NCBI GenBank assembly: GCA_011524575.1
Contig: WTKB01000133.1
Span: forward strand, 1 to 21,368
DNA: 21,368 nt
Direction: 5' to 3'
DNA from: Aquimarina sp.
GTDB taxonomy: Bacteria; Bacteroidota; Bacteroidia; Flavobacteriales; Flavobacteriaceae
Shown here: positions 13,387-21,368 of the stretch, in pieces
How the letters are laid out: every line of letters begins with the position of its first letter
Numbering within the stretch: position 1 is the stretch's first letter
Made by a program: the position numbers and the translations under genes
The notes under the pieces: model-generated
Seen by the model: the letters and a program-made list of their open reading frames with translations, nothing else
Database searches by the model: none
Told to the model about the DNA's origin: nothing

Positions 13387-14856
13387 TTATTTCACTAAGT
13401 TAATTTCAACTCTACGGTTTAATTTTCTACCAGCAGCAGTACTATTTGTTGCAATCGGCTTATCTTCTCCATATCCGTTAGAAGTTAAACGAGAACTTGC
13501 AATTCCTTTAGATATTAAGTAATTCTTAACAGCTTGCGCTCTGTTTTTAGAAAGTCTTAAGTTAGAAGTTGCGCTACCTACACTATCAGTATATCCTTCA
13601 ACACTGAACTTAGCATTAGGATACTCACTTAAAATAGAAGTAATGTCTAGTAAAATTGCCCTAGATTGGTTCTTAATAGTTGATTTACCTGTATCAAACA
13701 AAATTGTTTTTGCATAATCATTTAAAGTTTTTTGAACTTCATAAGTAACAGGCTTGGAAACAGGTACAACAGGTTTCTTAATCTCTGGACATCCATTGTT
13801 TGAAAGTACTCCAGGAACTTTAGGACACTTATCATCCTTATCTAATACACCATCTTTATCAGAATCTACGTAAGGGCAACCTGAGTTTGCTCTAGGACCT
13901 GCAATTTTAGGACACTTGTCATCTTTGTCTGCAATACCGTCTCTATCACTATCAGGGCATCCATTAAGTGATGCTAAACCAGCTACGTTAGGACACTTAT
14001 CATCTTTATCTAGTACATTGTCACCGTCTGCATCAGGACATCCATTAGTTTCAGTTGGTCCATATACTGTAGGACATGCGTCATCTGCATCTTTAATACC
14101 ATCACCGTCAGTATCAGGACATCCGTTAAATTCTTTTAAACCAGCAACTTCTGGACACTCGTCTTTTTTATCAGAAATACCATCGCCATCAGTATCCATA
14201 CCTCCGAAAGCAAACTTAACTCCTGCAGAATACTGTGCGTGAGATGACTGGTAACTATAACTTCCACCATTATCATCAAGGGTAGCAGGGATGTTTTCTT
14301 CTGCTGTATTGTATTCTGATACTACACCTTTGTACATAGCTTGCAGTGTAAAGGCAAAGTTATCAGTGATCCAAAAATCAGATCCGATTACTAAATTTCC
14401 AGTAAAACGACCTTCATCTTCAATCCAGTGGTATCCAGCTCCAATTCCTGCGAATGGATCTACAACAGCATTTTCAGTATTGAATAATTTATCAATTTGA
14501 GATCTGAAGTTATATCTTAAGAGTGCATCAGCAGAAAAGTAAGATTGATCTTCAATTTCAACTGGCATTTCTAGAGTGTTGTTTGGTTGCCAACCTACTT
14601 TTTCAATTTTGTTTAGACTACCAGATAAACCTACAGTAAGGTTTTTTCCAACATATCTTTCTACACTAATTTTAGAAATTGCAGGGATCATATTTGCATC
14701 CTCTAAGTCTAAAAGGTTTACACGATCTTCATTAAAGAAATCAACTGCATTTGCTCCAATAGAAATAGTCCATGGATGGTTTTGATCTTGTGCTGTTGCT
14801 GAGCTGAAGGCTAACCCCAGTGCTGAAACAGCCAAAAATTTTCTGAAATTTTTCAT
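13387..14856 (-). CDS. OmpA-family outer membrane protein with TSP type 3 repeats
   Basis: This 489-residue envelope protein has three parts. A signal peptide (1-22, ending SSATA) precedes an N-terminal beta-barrel (about 27-218), with alternating aromatic strands such as [14 protein letters not shown] and [12 protein letters not shown]. Five thrombospondin type 3 repeats follow (about 221-358), each with a calcium-binding DxDxDG core and a GCP ending. The OmpA peptidoglycan-binding domain (about 381-489) has Asp424 in GYTDS and Arg439 in LSKNRAQAV, the residues that hold diaminopimelate. It anchors the outer membrane to the wall and is usually abundant in Bacteroidota. It is transcribed alone: a terminator follows, and the upstream helicase gene ends 143 bp before its start. 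Confidence 0.95.
   Translation of the reverse strand: MKNFRKFLAVSALGLAFSSATAQDQNHPWTISIGANAVDFFNEDRVNLLDLEDANMIPAISKISVERYVGKNLTVGLSGSLNKIEKVGWQPNNTLEMPVEIEDQSYFSADALLRYNFRSQIDKLFNTENAVVDPFAGIGAGYHWIEDEGRFTGNLVIGSDFWITDNFAFTLQAMYKGVVSEYNTAEENIPATLDDNGGSYSYQSSHAQYSAGVKFAFGGMDTDGDGISDKKDECPEVAGLKEFNGCPDTDGDGIKDADDACPTVYGPTETNGCPDADGDNVLDKDDKCPNVAGLASLNGCPDSDRDGIADKDDKCPKIAGPRANSGCPYVDSDKDGVLDKDDKCPKVPGVLSNNGCPEIKKPVVPVSKPVTYEVQKTLNDYAKTILFDTGKSTIKNQSRAILLDITSILSEYPNAKFSVEGYTDSVGSATSNLRLSKNRAQAVKNYLISKGIASSRLTSNGYGEDKPIATNSTAAGRKLNRRVEINLVK
13783..14196 (-). repeat. Five tandem TSP3 coding repeats
   Basis: These are five tandem units of about 27 codons inside the OmpA-like gene, encoding [19 protein letters not shown] calcium loops and linkers ending NGCP. 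The fourth and fifth units vary (DSDRDG, DSDKDG). The fifth is preceded by an extra Tyr-Val, so the spacing shifts by two residues there. Repeats of this kind often change in number between strains. Confidence 0.88.
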
Positions 14857-14999
14857 ATTAATGTAACTAGAATTAATTCTTATTTTTTTTTAAAATGAAT
14901 TGATCAACAAATTTAAAAGGTTATTTAAGATATAATTTATAAACCCCTTTTTTTTTTATGGTATTTTCCGATATACTGCTTTGTTTGTACTTTAAAGTG

Positions 15000-17900
15000 T
15001 TAGCGTCTTTTAGAAACAGGTACAATTTCTAAAACTTCCCCCAAATATACTATATATAAATGAATTTTGGAATAGCCCATATCTTTAAAGATCGCTTGAT
15101 AATTTAAAAGTTGGTGTTGGTTTTTCAAATCTTCTTTTCCTGTTTTATAGTCAATGATATATACATTTTTGTTAGGAGTTATCTCCACCCTATCAGGTCT
15201 AAAAATTTCATTCTGGTACCAAAACTCTCGTTCATTAAAAATTTGATTTTCGTTGCAAAATAAATCCTTAAAGTCCGTATATTGGGTTAATTCCATTAAT
15301 TGTTTTTCTAGATTTGTTATTTGTATTCCAAGAAGTTCTAATGTTTTTTTGTACTTCTTCATTTTTATTGGAATATCCTTTACTTCAAAAATTTCTGACA
15401 AAATTTTGTGAATACTAATTCCAAAATCAATCTTTGAATTTCCCTCTGGACTTGTTCTAACAACCAGTTTAATTTGCTTTTTTTTATGTTGATATTGTGA
15501 TTTTTGAGCGATTAATTTCTGTTTTGTGAAGTTCGTGTTTGATGCCTTTGATTTTACCTCAAAATTTCCAAATTTAAATAATTGAGGACATTGTTTTTGA
15601 AAACCTAAAGACTCTTGGTTTAAATAGTGCTCAAAAAGTTGTGAAAAGGTTAAGTTACTTAAATTAGTACTTGTAGTTTTTGTCTTTTTCTTTTGATGAC
15701 TGATGATAAAAAGTTTTTTTTCAGCTCTTGTAAGGGCTACATAAAGTGTATTGTAATTATCCAGTTCTAGATAAGCATCTGTAGTATTACAAATTTGTTT
15801 GGTGTAGTTGGAGTGGTTTTGATACACTTTTTTTTGAAATCGAGTATATAAAAATTTGAAAGGTACTTCTAACTGAAGTTCACTAGGAGATAACCAAATA
15901 TTTTTAGGTTGATTTTTATAAATAGGTGTATCTGCATAAGGATAAATAACTATTGGAAATTCTAGACCTTTAGATTTGTGAATAGTCATGATTTGAACTG
16001 CTGAAATATTCCCTAAACTAATAGAAAGACTCAATCTTTCTTTTTGTTCCTCCCATTGTTCTAAGAAATCAACAACTCCCTTATTTTGTTGCTGTTGGTA
16101 TTCATATACGATATTCATAAAGAATAACATGTTTACAGAATAATCAATTTTAAAACTTGTAATTACATATTCAAAAGCCGAATAAATAGGTAAAGAGGTG
16201 TAATGTTCATAGTCAAAAAACACACCAAAAGCTTGTAATTGAGTACATAGAAATTCAAATTCAAAATCTTGCATGGTACTCAAAAAGGTGTGTATGTCTG
16301 TAATTTGGCTTTTATGTTGAAGTATAAATTGTTCTAAAAACAGGTGTTTTAACTCCGAATTAAAAGTGTTTTGTAAATAATTTACCCAGCTTAGGAGTAA
16401 ATGTAATTCATCTGAGTTTTGTATTTGTAATGCTTCAGAAGAAATCACAGGTATATTATTTTTTGAGAGGTATTCTGCAATACATTGTGCTTCTTTATTT
16501 TTACGTGTAAGCACACAAATATCTCTTAGTTCATGTCCTTTTTGTACTAGGTTTTGTATAATTTCTAAAGTACGATTGCTGTATGCAATATCACGTTCTT
16601 CTTTATGATTACCTTCTATGAAACTAATTTCAACATATCCATCACTTTGGGAATAACTAGCTTGTTTATTTCCATCTATAAACAGTTGTTTGTAAGAATC
16701 GATAGAAAAGTAACCTGCTAGAAAAGTAAAAAATGAGTTCGTAAAATCAACAATGTTTTTTTTACTTCTATAATTAGTTTTTAGAGTTTCTAATTTAAAA
16801 TGAGCACCAATAAAAGGATGTTTTCCATCTCCAAGTGCCATAAATTGTTCTGCCTTTCCACCTCGCCACCTATAAATAGCTTGTTTTGCATCTCCAACAA
16901 TAGTAAGAGAGCCTTTTGTATTGGTGTCTAATACTGATGACATAGAATGATGACAAAGTGGTATTAGGTTCTGCCATTGTAATGCAGAGGTATCTTGAAA
17001 CTCATCAATAAAAAAATCTTTATACCAAACCGCAAGTCGCTCATAGATAAACGGAGCAGGTTGTTCTTTTAGAGTATTTGAAATTATTTCATTAAAATCA
17101 GAAATAAATAATAGACCATCTTCTTTTTTTAGTTGGTCTAAATTTTTTTTTACTGCTTTTAATAAAGATACTGGAATGTTATTTTTTAAAATAAGTTGGT
17201 ATAATTGATTTTCTAGATACCATTTTTTAGTTAGTAAGAAACCTTTTTCAATTTCAGGTCGTAATTTATCTATTTTATTTTTAGATTCTTCTGGTGTTTT
17301 TTGTGCGTAAAATTTTGTTGTTGAAATATTTTTTTGCCATGAGGCAGAGAAATCAACAGGAGTATTCTTTTCAATTTTAACAAAATAGTTTGGAATAGAA
17401 TTTCTAGTAAAATCATTACGGATTCCAAAATCTTCAAAAATAGAAAGCAGTTGTGAAGCAACTTTTTGAGACTTTTCTGTGTTTTCTTTCTGAAGTGCTA
17501 TTAATTGTTTATTTAAACTTGAAAAATCAATAGCATCATGATTCGATAAATCTTTAAAATAGGGGGTGTCTTCCTCGTTAAATAAAACTTTACTAACCTC
17601 TAAAAGTAAAGCTTTTAAGTTCCATGAAGTATCGCTATCAATATGAGAAAATGTGAAAGATAGTACGCTATTTGTAAGTGCTTTATCTTTTCCTACTTGC
17701 GTAATTAAACGGTCAATAGTTTTTTCAAGATAATACTGGGTGTTAAGTTCAACTTCAAAGTTTGGAGTAAGCCCTAGGTCATATGCAAAACTACGAATTA
17801 ATGCCTGTGTGAATTTATCAATGGTTTGTACATGAAATCTACTGTAATTATGAAGTAAATAATGAAGAATGACCCTCGCACGTTTTTGTAGATCAGTACT

Positions 17901-18170
17901 ATCTATATCTAATTGTTGTTGAATCTCTAGAAACATTCCTGAAGGTTGCTCTTTAGCTATATTTAAAGATGAAAACTCATACAGACTAGCAAGTAATCTA
18001 GATTTCATTTCCTCTACAGCTTTATTTGTAAAAGTAATAGCAAGAATCTGTTGGTAATAAGAGGTCGAATGATTAGATAGAATCTGTAAAAGGTAACGTT
18101 TAACTACGGCATAAGTTTTACCAGAACCTGCACCTGCATTATATACGGTAAGTGTTGCTGTATTTTCCAA
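15000..18170 (-). CDS. UvrD-like helicase fused to RecB-type nuclease (AddA/RecB-like)
   Basis: This 1056-residue enzyme has the layout of the AddA/RecB subunit that processes DNA double-strand ends. Helicase motifs are complete: NAGAGSGKT (11-19, Walker A), DEFQDTS (389-395, Walker B), GDAKQAIYRWRGG (motif III), NYRSKKNI (motif IV), MTIHKSKGLEFPIVIY (motif V) and VALTRAEKKLFI (motif VI). The C-terminal nuclease has Asp993 (PDRVE), IIDYKTGK with Asp1007 and Lys1009, and QLLNY (Gln1020, Tyr1024). All catalytic residues are there, so both activities are likely. The usual partner AddB or RecC is not next to it: upstream is the divergent sodA and downstream is the OmpA-like gene. AddA is the more likely name, but the family cannot be settled by eye. 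Confidence 0.93.
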   Translation of the reverse strand: MENTATLTVYNAGAGSGKTYAVVKRYLLQILSNHSTSYYQQILAITFTNKAVEEMKSRLLASLYEFSSLNIAKEQPSGMFLEIQQQLDIDSTDLQKRARVILHYLLHNYSRFHVQTIDKFTQALIRSFAYDLGLTPNFEVELNTQYYLEKTIDRLITQVGKDKALTNSVLSFTFSHIDSDTSWNLKALLLEVSKVLFNEEDTPYFKDLSNHDAIDFSSLNKQLIALQKENTEKSQKVASQLLSIFEDFGIRNDFTRNSIPNYFVKIEKNTPVDFSASWQKNISTTKFYAQKTPEESKNKIDKLRPEIEKGFLLTKKWYLENQLYQLILKNNIPVSLLKAVKKNLDQLKKEDGLLFISDFNEIISNTLKEQPAPFIYERLAVWYKDFFIDEFQDTSALQWQNLIPLCHHSMSSVLDTNTKGSLTIVGDAKQAIYRWRGGKAEQFMALGDGKHPFIGAHFKLETLKTNYRSKKNIVDFTNSFFTFLAGYFSIDSYKQLFIDGNKQASYSQSDGYVEISFIEGNHKEERDIAYSNRTLEIIQNLVQKGHELRDICVLTRKNKEAQCIAEYLSKNNIPVISSEALQIQNSDELHLLLSWVNYLQNTFNSELKHLFLEQFILQHKSQITDIHTFLSTMQDFEFEFLCTQLQAFGVFFDYEHYTSLPIYSAFEYVITSFKIDYSVNMLFFMNIVYEYQQQQNKGVVDFLEQWEEQKERLSLSISLGNISAVQIMTIHKSKGLEFPIVIYPYADTPIYKNQPKNIWLSPSELQLEVPFKFLYTRFQKKVYQNHSNYTKQICNTTDAYLELDNYNTLYVALTRAEKKLFIISHQKKKTKTTSTNLSNLTFSQLFEHYLNQESLGFQKQCPQLFKFGNFEVKSKASNTNFTKQKLIAQKSQYQHKKKQIKLVVRTSPEGNSKIDFGISIHKILSEIFEVKDIPIKMKKYKKTLELLGIQITNLEKQLMELTQYTDFKDLFCNENQIFNEREFWYQNEIFRPDRVEITPNKNVYIIDYKTGKEDLKNQHQLLNYQAIFKDMGYSKIHLYIVYLGEVLEIVPVSKRR

Positions 18171-18203
18171 TGGTGCGTTTTAGATCGTTTTTTAAGAATT
18201 ATA

Positions 18204-18244
18204 AACCTATCTTGATTTAAAAAAAGAAAAAGTCAAGATGGGTT
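18204..18244. other. Hairpin in the helicase-sodA divergent spacer
   Basis: AACCTATCTTGA (18204-18215) pairs along its full length with TCAAGATGGGTT (18233-18244), with one G:U pair and an A-rich 17-nt loop. It sits between two divergent start codons, about 34 bp from the helicase start. It would lie in the 5' leader of the helicase mRNA or upstream of the sodA promoter, so it could be an operator or a leader structure. Confidence 0.5.
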
Positions 18245-18245
18245 C

Positions 18246-18257
18246 TGTAAGTTTACA
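18246..18257. promoter_or_regulatory. Short palindrome upstream of the sodA -7 box
   Basis: TGTAAGTTTACA is a perfect inverted repeat of 5 bp with a 2-bp centre. It lies 12 bp before the putative -7 box of sodA, where a -33 element would be expected, so a regulator bound here could block or aid transcription. No family can be named from so short a site. Confidence 0.35.
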
Positions 18258-18269
18258 ACTAATATTTAT

Positions 18270-18277
18270 TAAATTTG
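18270..18277 (+). promoter_or_regulatory. Putative Bacteroidota -7 promoter box of sodA
   Basis: TAAATTTG matches the Bacteroidota sigma-A -7 consensus TAnnTTTG exactly. It lies 31 bp before the sodA start codon, a normal distance for a short leader. A clear -33 TTG is not visible at the expected spacing, which lowers confidence. Confidence 0.5.
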
Positions 18278-18308
18278 GATAAAATTTATCACAAAAATAA
18301 CAGATATT

Positions 18309-18917
18309 ATGGCTTTTGAATTACCAAAATTACCTTATGCCTATGATGCTTTAGAGCCGCATATTGATGCACGTACTATGGAAATCCACTATAGCAAACA
18401 TCATAATGGATATACCACTAAATTAAATGCTGCTATTGAAGGTACAGATTTAGAGGGGAAAACTATCGAGAACATTTTAATCAACCTAGATAAAGATAAC
18501 AAAGCTGTTAGAAATAACGGTGGTGGATTTTACAATCATTCTTTATTTTGGAGTGTTATGAGTGCTGATGGTGGTGGTGCTCCAGAAGGAGAACTTGCAG
18601 CTGCTATTACTACTGCTTTTGGTTCTTTTGAAGCTTTTAAAGAAATTTTTAAAAAGGCGGCAGCAACTCAGTTTGGATCAGGATGGGCATGGCTTTGTGT
18701 ACTCCCAGGGGGTAAGTTAGAGGTTTGTGCTACAGCAAATCAGGATAACCCTTTAATGCCAAATATTGCTTGCGAAGGTACTCCTATTCTTGGAGTAGAT
18801 GTTTGGGAACATGCTTATTATTTAAACTACCAAAACCGAAGACCAGATTATTTAGAGGCATTTTTTAATGTTATTAATTGGTCGGAAGTATCAAAGCTTT
18901 ACGCTACAAATAAATAA
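18309..18917 (+). CDS. sodA: Superoxide dismutase, Fe/Mn family (Mn-type features)
   Basis: This enzyme of 202 residues converts superoxide to hydrogen peroxide and oxygen. The metal ligands are His27 (MEIHYSKHH), His77 ([10 protein letters not shown]), Asp164 and His168 (DVWEHAYY). The active-site glutamine is in TANQDN (Gln145), as in manganese enzymes, and position 73 is Gly (GGGFYNH) rather than the Ala-Gln of iron enzymes, so Mn or cambialistic use is likely. There is no signal peptide, so it is cytoplasmic. It has its own promoter box (18270-18277) and its own terminator (18972-19015) and is monocistronic. It is divergent from the DNA-repair helicase gene. Confidence 0.96.
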   Translation: MAFELPKLPYAYDALEPHIDARTMEIHYSKHHNGYTTKLNAAIEGTDLEGKTIENILINLDKDNKAVRNNGGGFYNHSLFWSVMSADGGGAPEGELAAAITTAFGSFEAFKEIFKKAAATQFGSGWAWLCVLPGGKLEVCATANQDNPLMPNIACEGTPILGVDVWEHAYYLNYQNRRPDYLEAFFNVINWSEVSKLYATNK

Positions 18918-18971
18918 TAAAATAGTTCTAAAGTAGAATAATATATCCAAGATATAACTGGATTATTATTT

Positions 18972-19015
18972 AAAAAGTTCATTGGTGTTTTAAAAATGCT
19001 AATGAACTTTTTTTT
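18972..19015 (+). terminator. Terminator of sodA
   Basis: AAAAAGTTCATT (18972-18983) pairs perfectly with AATGAACTTTTT (19001-19012), and the T-run continues to 19015. The stem is AT-rich but long, with a 17-nt loop. It lies 54 bp after the sodA stop codon and just before a MITE remnant. Confidence 0.85.
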
Positions 19016-19019
19016 GTAT

Positions 19020-19032
19020 TTTAAACAAGCTC
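19020..19032. mobile_element. MITE remnant: right terminus only
   Basis: TTTAAACAAGCTC lies 4 bp after the sodA terminator T-run and is followed by TCA, which still fits the TNA target pattern. The rest of the element is absent. It is within the 54-bp leader region of the histidine kinase gene. Confidence 0.65.
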
Positions 19033-19069
19033 TCAATTAGTATTATAATTTTTGAAGAAAATATAATGT

Positions 19070-20539
19070 ATGTTTAAGCGTTCCTTATCTCTACAAGTAC
19101 AGCTTTTTTTTGCTATGCTACTATTGGTGTTTTTTGCTTCTATATTAATAGCAGGCGTTACAGCTTATAGTTATAAAAATGAAGCAGAATTATTTCATCA
19201 AAAAAGATTAATACGTAAAGAACTTTCGATTCGCCAAAATATTGATTACATCCTAAAGCGTACAACCTATCCTGTAATTACTGAAAAAGTTCCCTTGATA
19301 TTTAAGGAGAATAATCGCATTTATGAACTTTCAGAAATTCACCAAATGCCTATTGTAATGTATGATCTCAATGGTGATTTACTTATTAGAACAAACAGAT
19401 CTATTGTAAGAGATACCATTACACAAGGTATTCCTGATTTTGTGATTTCTGAAGTTAATGATGCTCCAAATAAAAGGTTTGTAGTTAATTACAATAAGGA
19501 AGGAGAGCATTATAAGTCTTTATACACGGTAATTACAGATGCTAAATTTAAACCTCTTGCCATTTTAAATCTCCCTTATCTTCAAAATGATAAATTATTA
19601 GAAAGAGATATTAAATCTTTTTTAAATAATTTATTACGAGTTAGCCTATTTATGTTAGTAGTGTCTATTGGAGTTGCTTATTTACTTTCAAATTATATTA
19701 CCCGTTCTATTAAAACCATTGTAGAAAATATTTATCAAACACGTATTGATAAACAAAATAAAAAGATTGATATAAAAAATACCAGTAAAGAAGTATCTGT
19801 ACTTATTAAAGCCTATAATGAGATGATAGATAAATTGGAAGAAAGTGCTCAAAAACTAGCAAAAAGTGAGCGAGAATCTGCATGGCGAGAAATGGCTAAA
19901 CAAGTTGCTCATGAAATTAAAAATCCACTAACCCCCATGCGTCTTACTGTACAAAGTTTTGAACGTCGCTTTAATCCTGAAGATCCTAATATTATAGTTA
20001 AGGTGAAGGAATATAGTAAAACACTTATTGATCAAATAGATACGCTAAGTGCTATTGCTTCTGCTTTTTCAAATTTTGCGAAAATGCCTAAACAACACGA
20101 ACAAGTCTTGGAAATTAATACGGAAGTACAATCAGGGTTGGATATTTTTTCAGATTCTAATATTTCATTTACACCTTTCTCTGAAGATGTTGAAATTTAT
20201 TTTGATAAAAGTCAACTTTTACGCATTGTTACTAACCTTGTGAAAAATGCCTTACAAGCTGTTGACCCTTCAAAACAAAATTTAAAGGTACAGTTACAAA
20301 TTTTAAAAGATGATAGGTATGCTTATATTACAGTATCAGACAATGGAGTAGGAATTTCAGCAGCTGATCAAGAGAAAATATTTGAACCTAATTTTACTAC
20401 CAAAACCAGTGGTATGGGTCTAGGACTTGCTATGGTTAAAAGTATTTTAGAAATATACAATGGTCGTGTTGTTTTGAATTCTAAGCTTCATGTTGGTAGT
20501 ACTTTTAAAGTAATTATTCCCTTATATCAAAAAAAATAA
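19070..20539 (+). CDS. Membrane HAMP-containing sensor histidine kinase, NtrY-like
   Basis: This 489-residue inner-membrane kinase has one helix at about 11-33, a periplasmic sensor region (about 34-185) and a second helix at about 189-208. A HAMP-like linker (about 209-262) follows. The phosphorylation box is REMAKQVAHEIKNPLTPMRL, with His281. ATP-binding motifs are NLVKNALQA (Asn393), SDNGVGIS (Asp424) and GMGLGLAMVKSI. The AHEIKNPLTPMRLTVQ form is typical of NtrY-like kinases. The sensor domain lacks a recognisable PAS motif. No response regulator is adjacent, so the partner must be elsewhere. The next gene starts 3 bp after the stop, so the two are translated from one mRNA. Confidence 0.94.
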   Translation: MFKRSLSLQVQLFFAMLLLVFFASILIAGVTAYSYKNEAELFHQKRLIRKELSIRQNIDYILKRTTYPVITEKVPLIFKENNRIYELSEIHQMPIVMYDLNGDLLIRTNRSIVRDTITQGIPDFVISEVNDAPNKRFVVNYNKEGEHYKSLYTVITDAKFKPLAILNLPYLQNDKLLERDIKSFLNNLLRVSLFMLVVSIGVAYLLSNYITRSIKTIVENIYQTRIDKQNKKIDIKNTSKEVSVLIKAYNEMIDKLEESAQKLAKSERESAWREMAKQVAHEIKNPLTPMRLTVQSFERRFNPEDPNIIVKVKEYSKTLIDQIDTLSAIASAFSNFAKMPKQHEQVLEINTEVQSGLDIFSDSNISFTPFSEDVEIYFDKSQLLRIVTNLVKNALQAVDPSKQNLKVQLQILKDDRYAYITVSDNGVGISAADQEKIFEPNFTTKTSGMGLGLAMVKSILEIYNGRVVLNSKLHVGSTFKVIIPLYQKK

Positions 20540-20542
20540 TCA

Positions 20543-21316
20543 ATGAAAACTTTTCAATTCTTAGAATATCAAACTCAAAAACATACTGCTGTACTAACCA
20601 TAGTACGTCCTAAACAACTTAATGCCTTAAATACAATTACGTTAAAGGAGATTCGAGAAGCACTTTTACAAGCCCTTAGTGATACCCAAATACGAGTAGT
20701 TATTATTACAGGGTCTGGTTCTAAAGCTTTTGTAGCTGGTGCAGATATTAAAGAGTTTGCACATTTTAATGCCAAACAAGGTAAAGAACTTGCTGAACAA
20801 GGACAAACAAGTATTTTTGATTTTATAGAAAATTATCCTAAACCAATTATTGCAGCGATTAATGGATTTGCTCTTGGAGGTGGTTTAGAACTAGCATTAG
20901 CTTCAACAGTAAGAATTGCAAGTAGTAATGCAAAATTTGGTCTTCCAGAAGTGGGTCTTGGACTTATTCCAGGTTATGGAGGAACTCAAAGACTTCCAGA
21001 AATTATAGGTAAGGGAAGGGCATTAGAAATGATGCTTACTGCTGATATGATAGATGCTTCAAAAGCTTTAGACTATGGGCTTATTACTGAAGTTACTTTT
21101 AGTGATAAGTTGCTTGAATCAGCACATCTTCTAGCGGATCGTATGGCTAAAAATAGTCCAAGTGCTTTAACAAGTGTACTAAAGGCTGTTCACTATAATT
21201 CTCATAGAAAAGACGGGTATGCCTTAGAAAAAGATCTTTTTGGAGCTTGTTTTGATACCTCTGATTTTAAGGAAGGGGTAACTGCATTTCTTGAGGGGCG
21301 AAAACCTAAATTTTAA
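20543..21316 (+). CDS. Enoyl-CoA hydratase/isomerase (crotonase family)
   Basis: This 257-residue crotonase-fold protein has the length of a short-chain enoyl-CoA hydratase. The oxyanion-hole segments are AFVAGADIKEF (62-72) and GFALGGGLELALA (108-120). Both catalytic glutamates of true hydratases are present: Glu116 in GGGLELA and Glu136 in FGLPEVGLGLIPGYGGTQRLP. That supports hydration of 2-enoyl-CoA in fatty-acid or amino-acid breakdown, though family members vary in substrate. It starts 3 bp after the kinase gene and ends 34 bp before a new start codon. A functional link with the kinase is not evident. Confidence 0.94.
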   Translation: MKTFQFLEYQTQKHTAVLTIVRPKQLNALNTITLKEIREALLQALSDTQIRVVIITGSGSKAFVAGADIKEFAHFNAKQGKELAEQGQTSIFDFIENYPKPIIAAINGFALGGGLELALASTVRIASSNAKFGLPEVGLGLIPGYGGTQRLPEIIGKGRALEMMLTADMIDASKALDYGLITEVTFSDKLLESAHLLADRMAKNSPSALTSVLKAVHYNSHRKDGYALEKDLFGACFDTSDFKEGVTAFLEGRKPKF

Positions 21317-21319
21317 AGA

Positions 21320-21332
21320 CCAATAATTGGTA
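21320..21332 (-). repeat. TACCAATTA repeat, palindromic form
   Basis: CCAATAATTGGTA contains TAATTGGTA, the complement of TACCAATTA, and forms the 11-bp palindrome CCAATAATTGG. It lies 4 bp after the echA-like stop codon. Like the form at 4321-4337 it is self-complementary. Confidence 0.5.
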
Positions 21333-21350
21333 TAACAAACAACAATTACT

Positions 21351-21368
21351 ATGAGATATTTCTATTTA
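21351..21368 (+). CDS. Possible start of the next gene (cut by window edge)
   Basis: An ATG at 21351 opens a frame reading MRYFYL up to the window end, without a stop. It lies on the same strand as the hydratase gene, 34 bp downstream, which is a normal distance for the next gene of an operon or a separate transcript. The hydrophobic start could be part of a signal peptide. Six codons are too few to say more. Confidence 0.4.

Noticed and set aside
13916..14242. 108-codon plus-strand frame opposite the OmpA-like gene
   Set aside because: It is the mirror of the TSP3 repeats: the repeated SLSGHPL-type pattern is what DxDxDG codons give in antisense.
17270..17461. 63-codon frame within the helicase gene, same strand
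   Set aside because: It is an out-of-frame reading of the AT-rich coding sequence, low in complexity, inside an intact 1056-residue gene.
19041..19054. TAATTTTTG as a -7 box for the histidine kinase
   Set aside because: It has one base too many between TA and TTTG and no -33 element at a suitable distance.

Overview
The window looks like chromosome from a low-GC member of the Flavobacteriia (Bacteroidota). The evidence is a GldI-type gliding lipoprotein, an OmpA protein with thrombospondin type 3 repeats, a cyclophilin-FKBP fusion lipoprotein, a GlnRS gene beside a GluRS gene, very AT-rich spacers, and a TAnnTTTG-type -7 box upstream of the superoxide dismutase gene. I could not assign a genus. 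Most genes are conserved housekeeping genes. The unusual content is in the spacers.

Layout. Positions 1-1010 are gene-free and hold three copies of a palindromic mobile element, a 49-bp palindrome and an orphan terminator-like hairpin. glnS (minus) is followed by a divergent unknown outer-membrane-type protein. After a 474-bp repeat-filled spacer come greA, a HIT protein, pepP and an alpha/beta hydrolase (all plus), then gltX and a band-7/SPFH membrane protein. A strong bidirectional terminator at 10381-10423 separates these from a minus-strand operon nrnA-gldI-PPIase. Next, also on the minus strand, are an OmpA/TSP3 protein and a 1056-aa AddA/RecB-like helicase-nuclease. The last plus-strand genes are a Mn-type sodA, an NtrY-like histidine kinase, an enoyl-CoA hydratase/isomerase and the first codons of another gene at the right edge.

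How the genes work together. glnS and gltX charge tRNAs. nrnA, gldI and the fused PPIase share one transcript and link nanoRNA/pAp turnover with periplasmic folding of gliding or secretion proteins. greA and the HIT gene are tightly coupled. The kinase and echA are 3 bp apart.

The main discovery is a miniature inverted-repeat element of about 154 bp. It has 14-bp ends reading GAGCTTGTTTAAAC and a nearly fully palindromic interior. There are four complete copies (192-345, 827-981, 3942-4095, 9139-9292), two partial copies and at least four collapsed remnants. The complete copies are flanked by identical 3-bp direct repeats (TAA or TTA), so they moved by transposition with a TNA target. GAG ends with TNA duplications are what I know of the IS1031 subgroup of IS5-family elements, but no transposase is present here. 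Insertions sit almost exclusively just after genes, and at three loci the duplicated triplet is the stop codon itself. A second short repeat containing TACCAATTA occurs five times, always between genes and often touching the first element.
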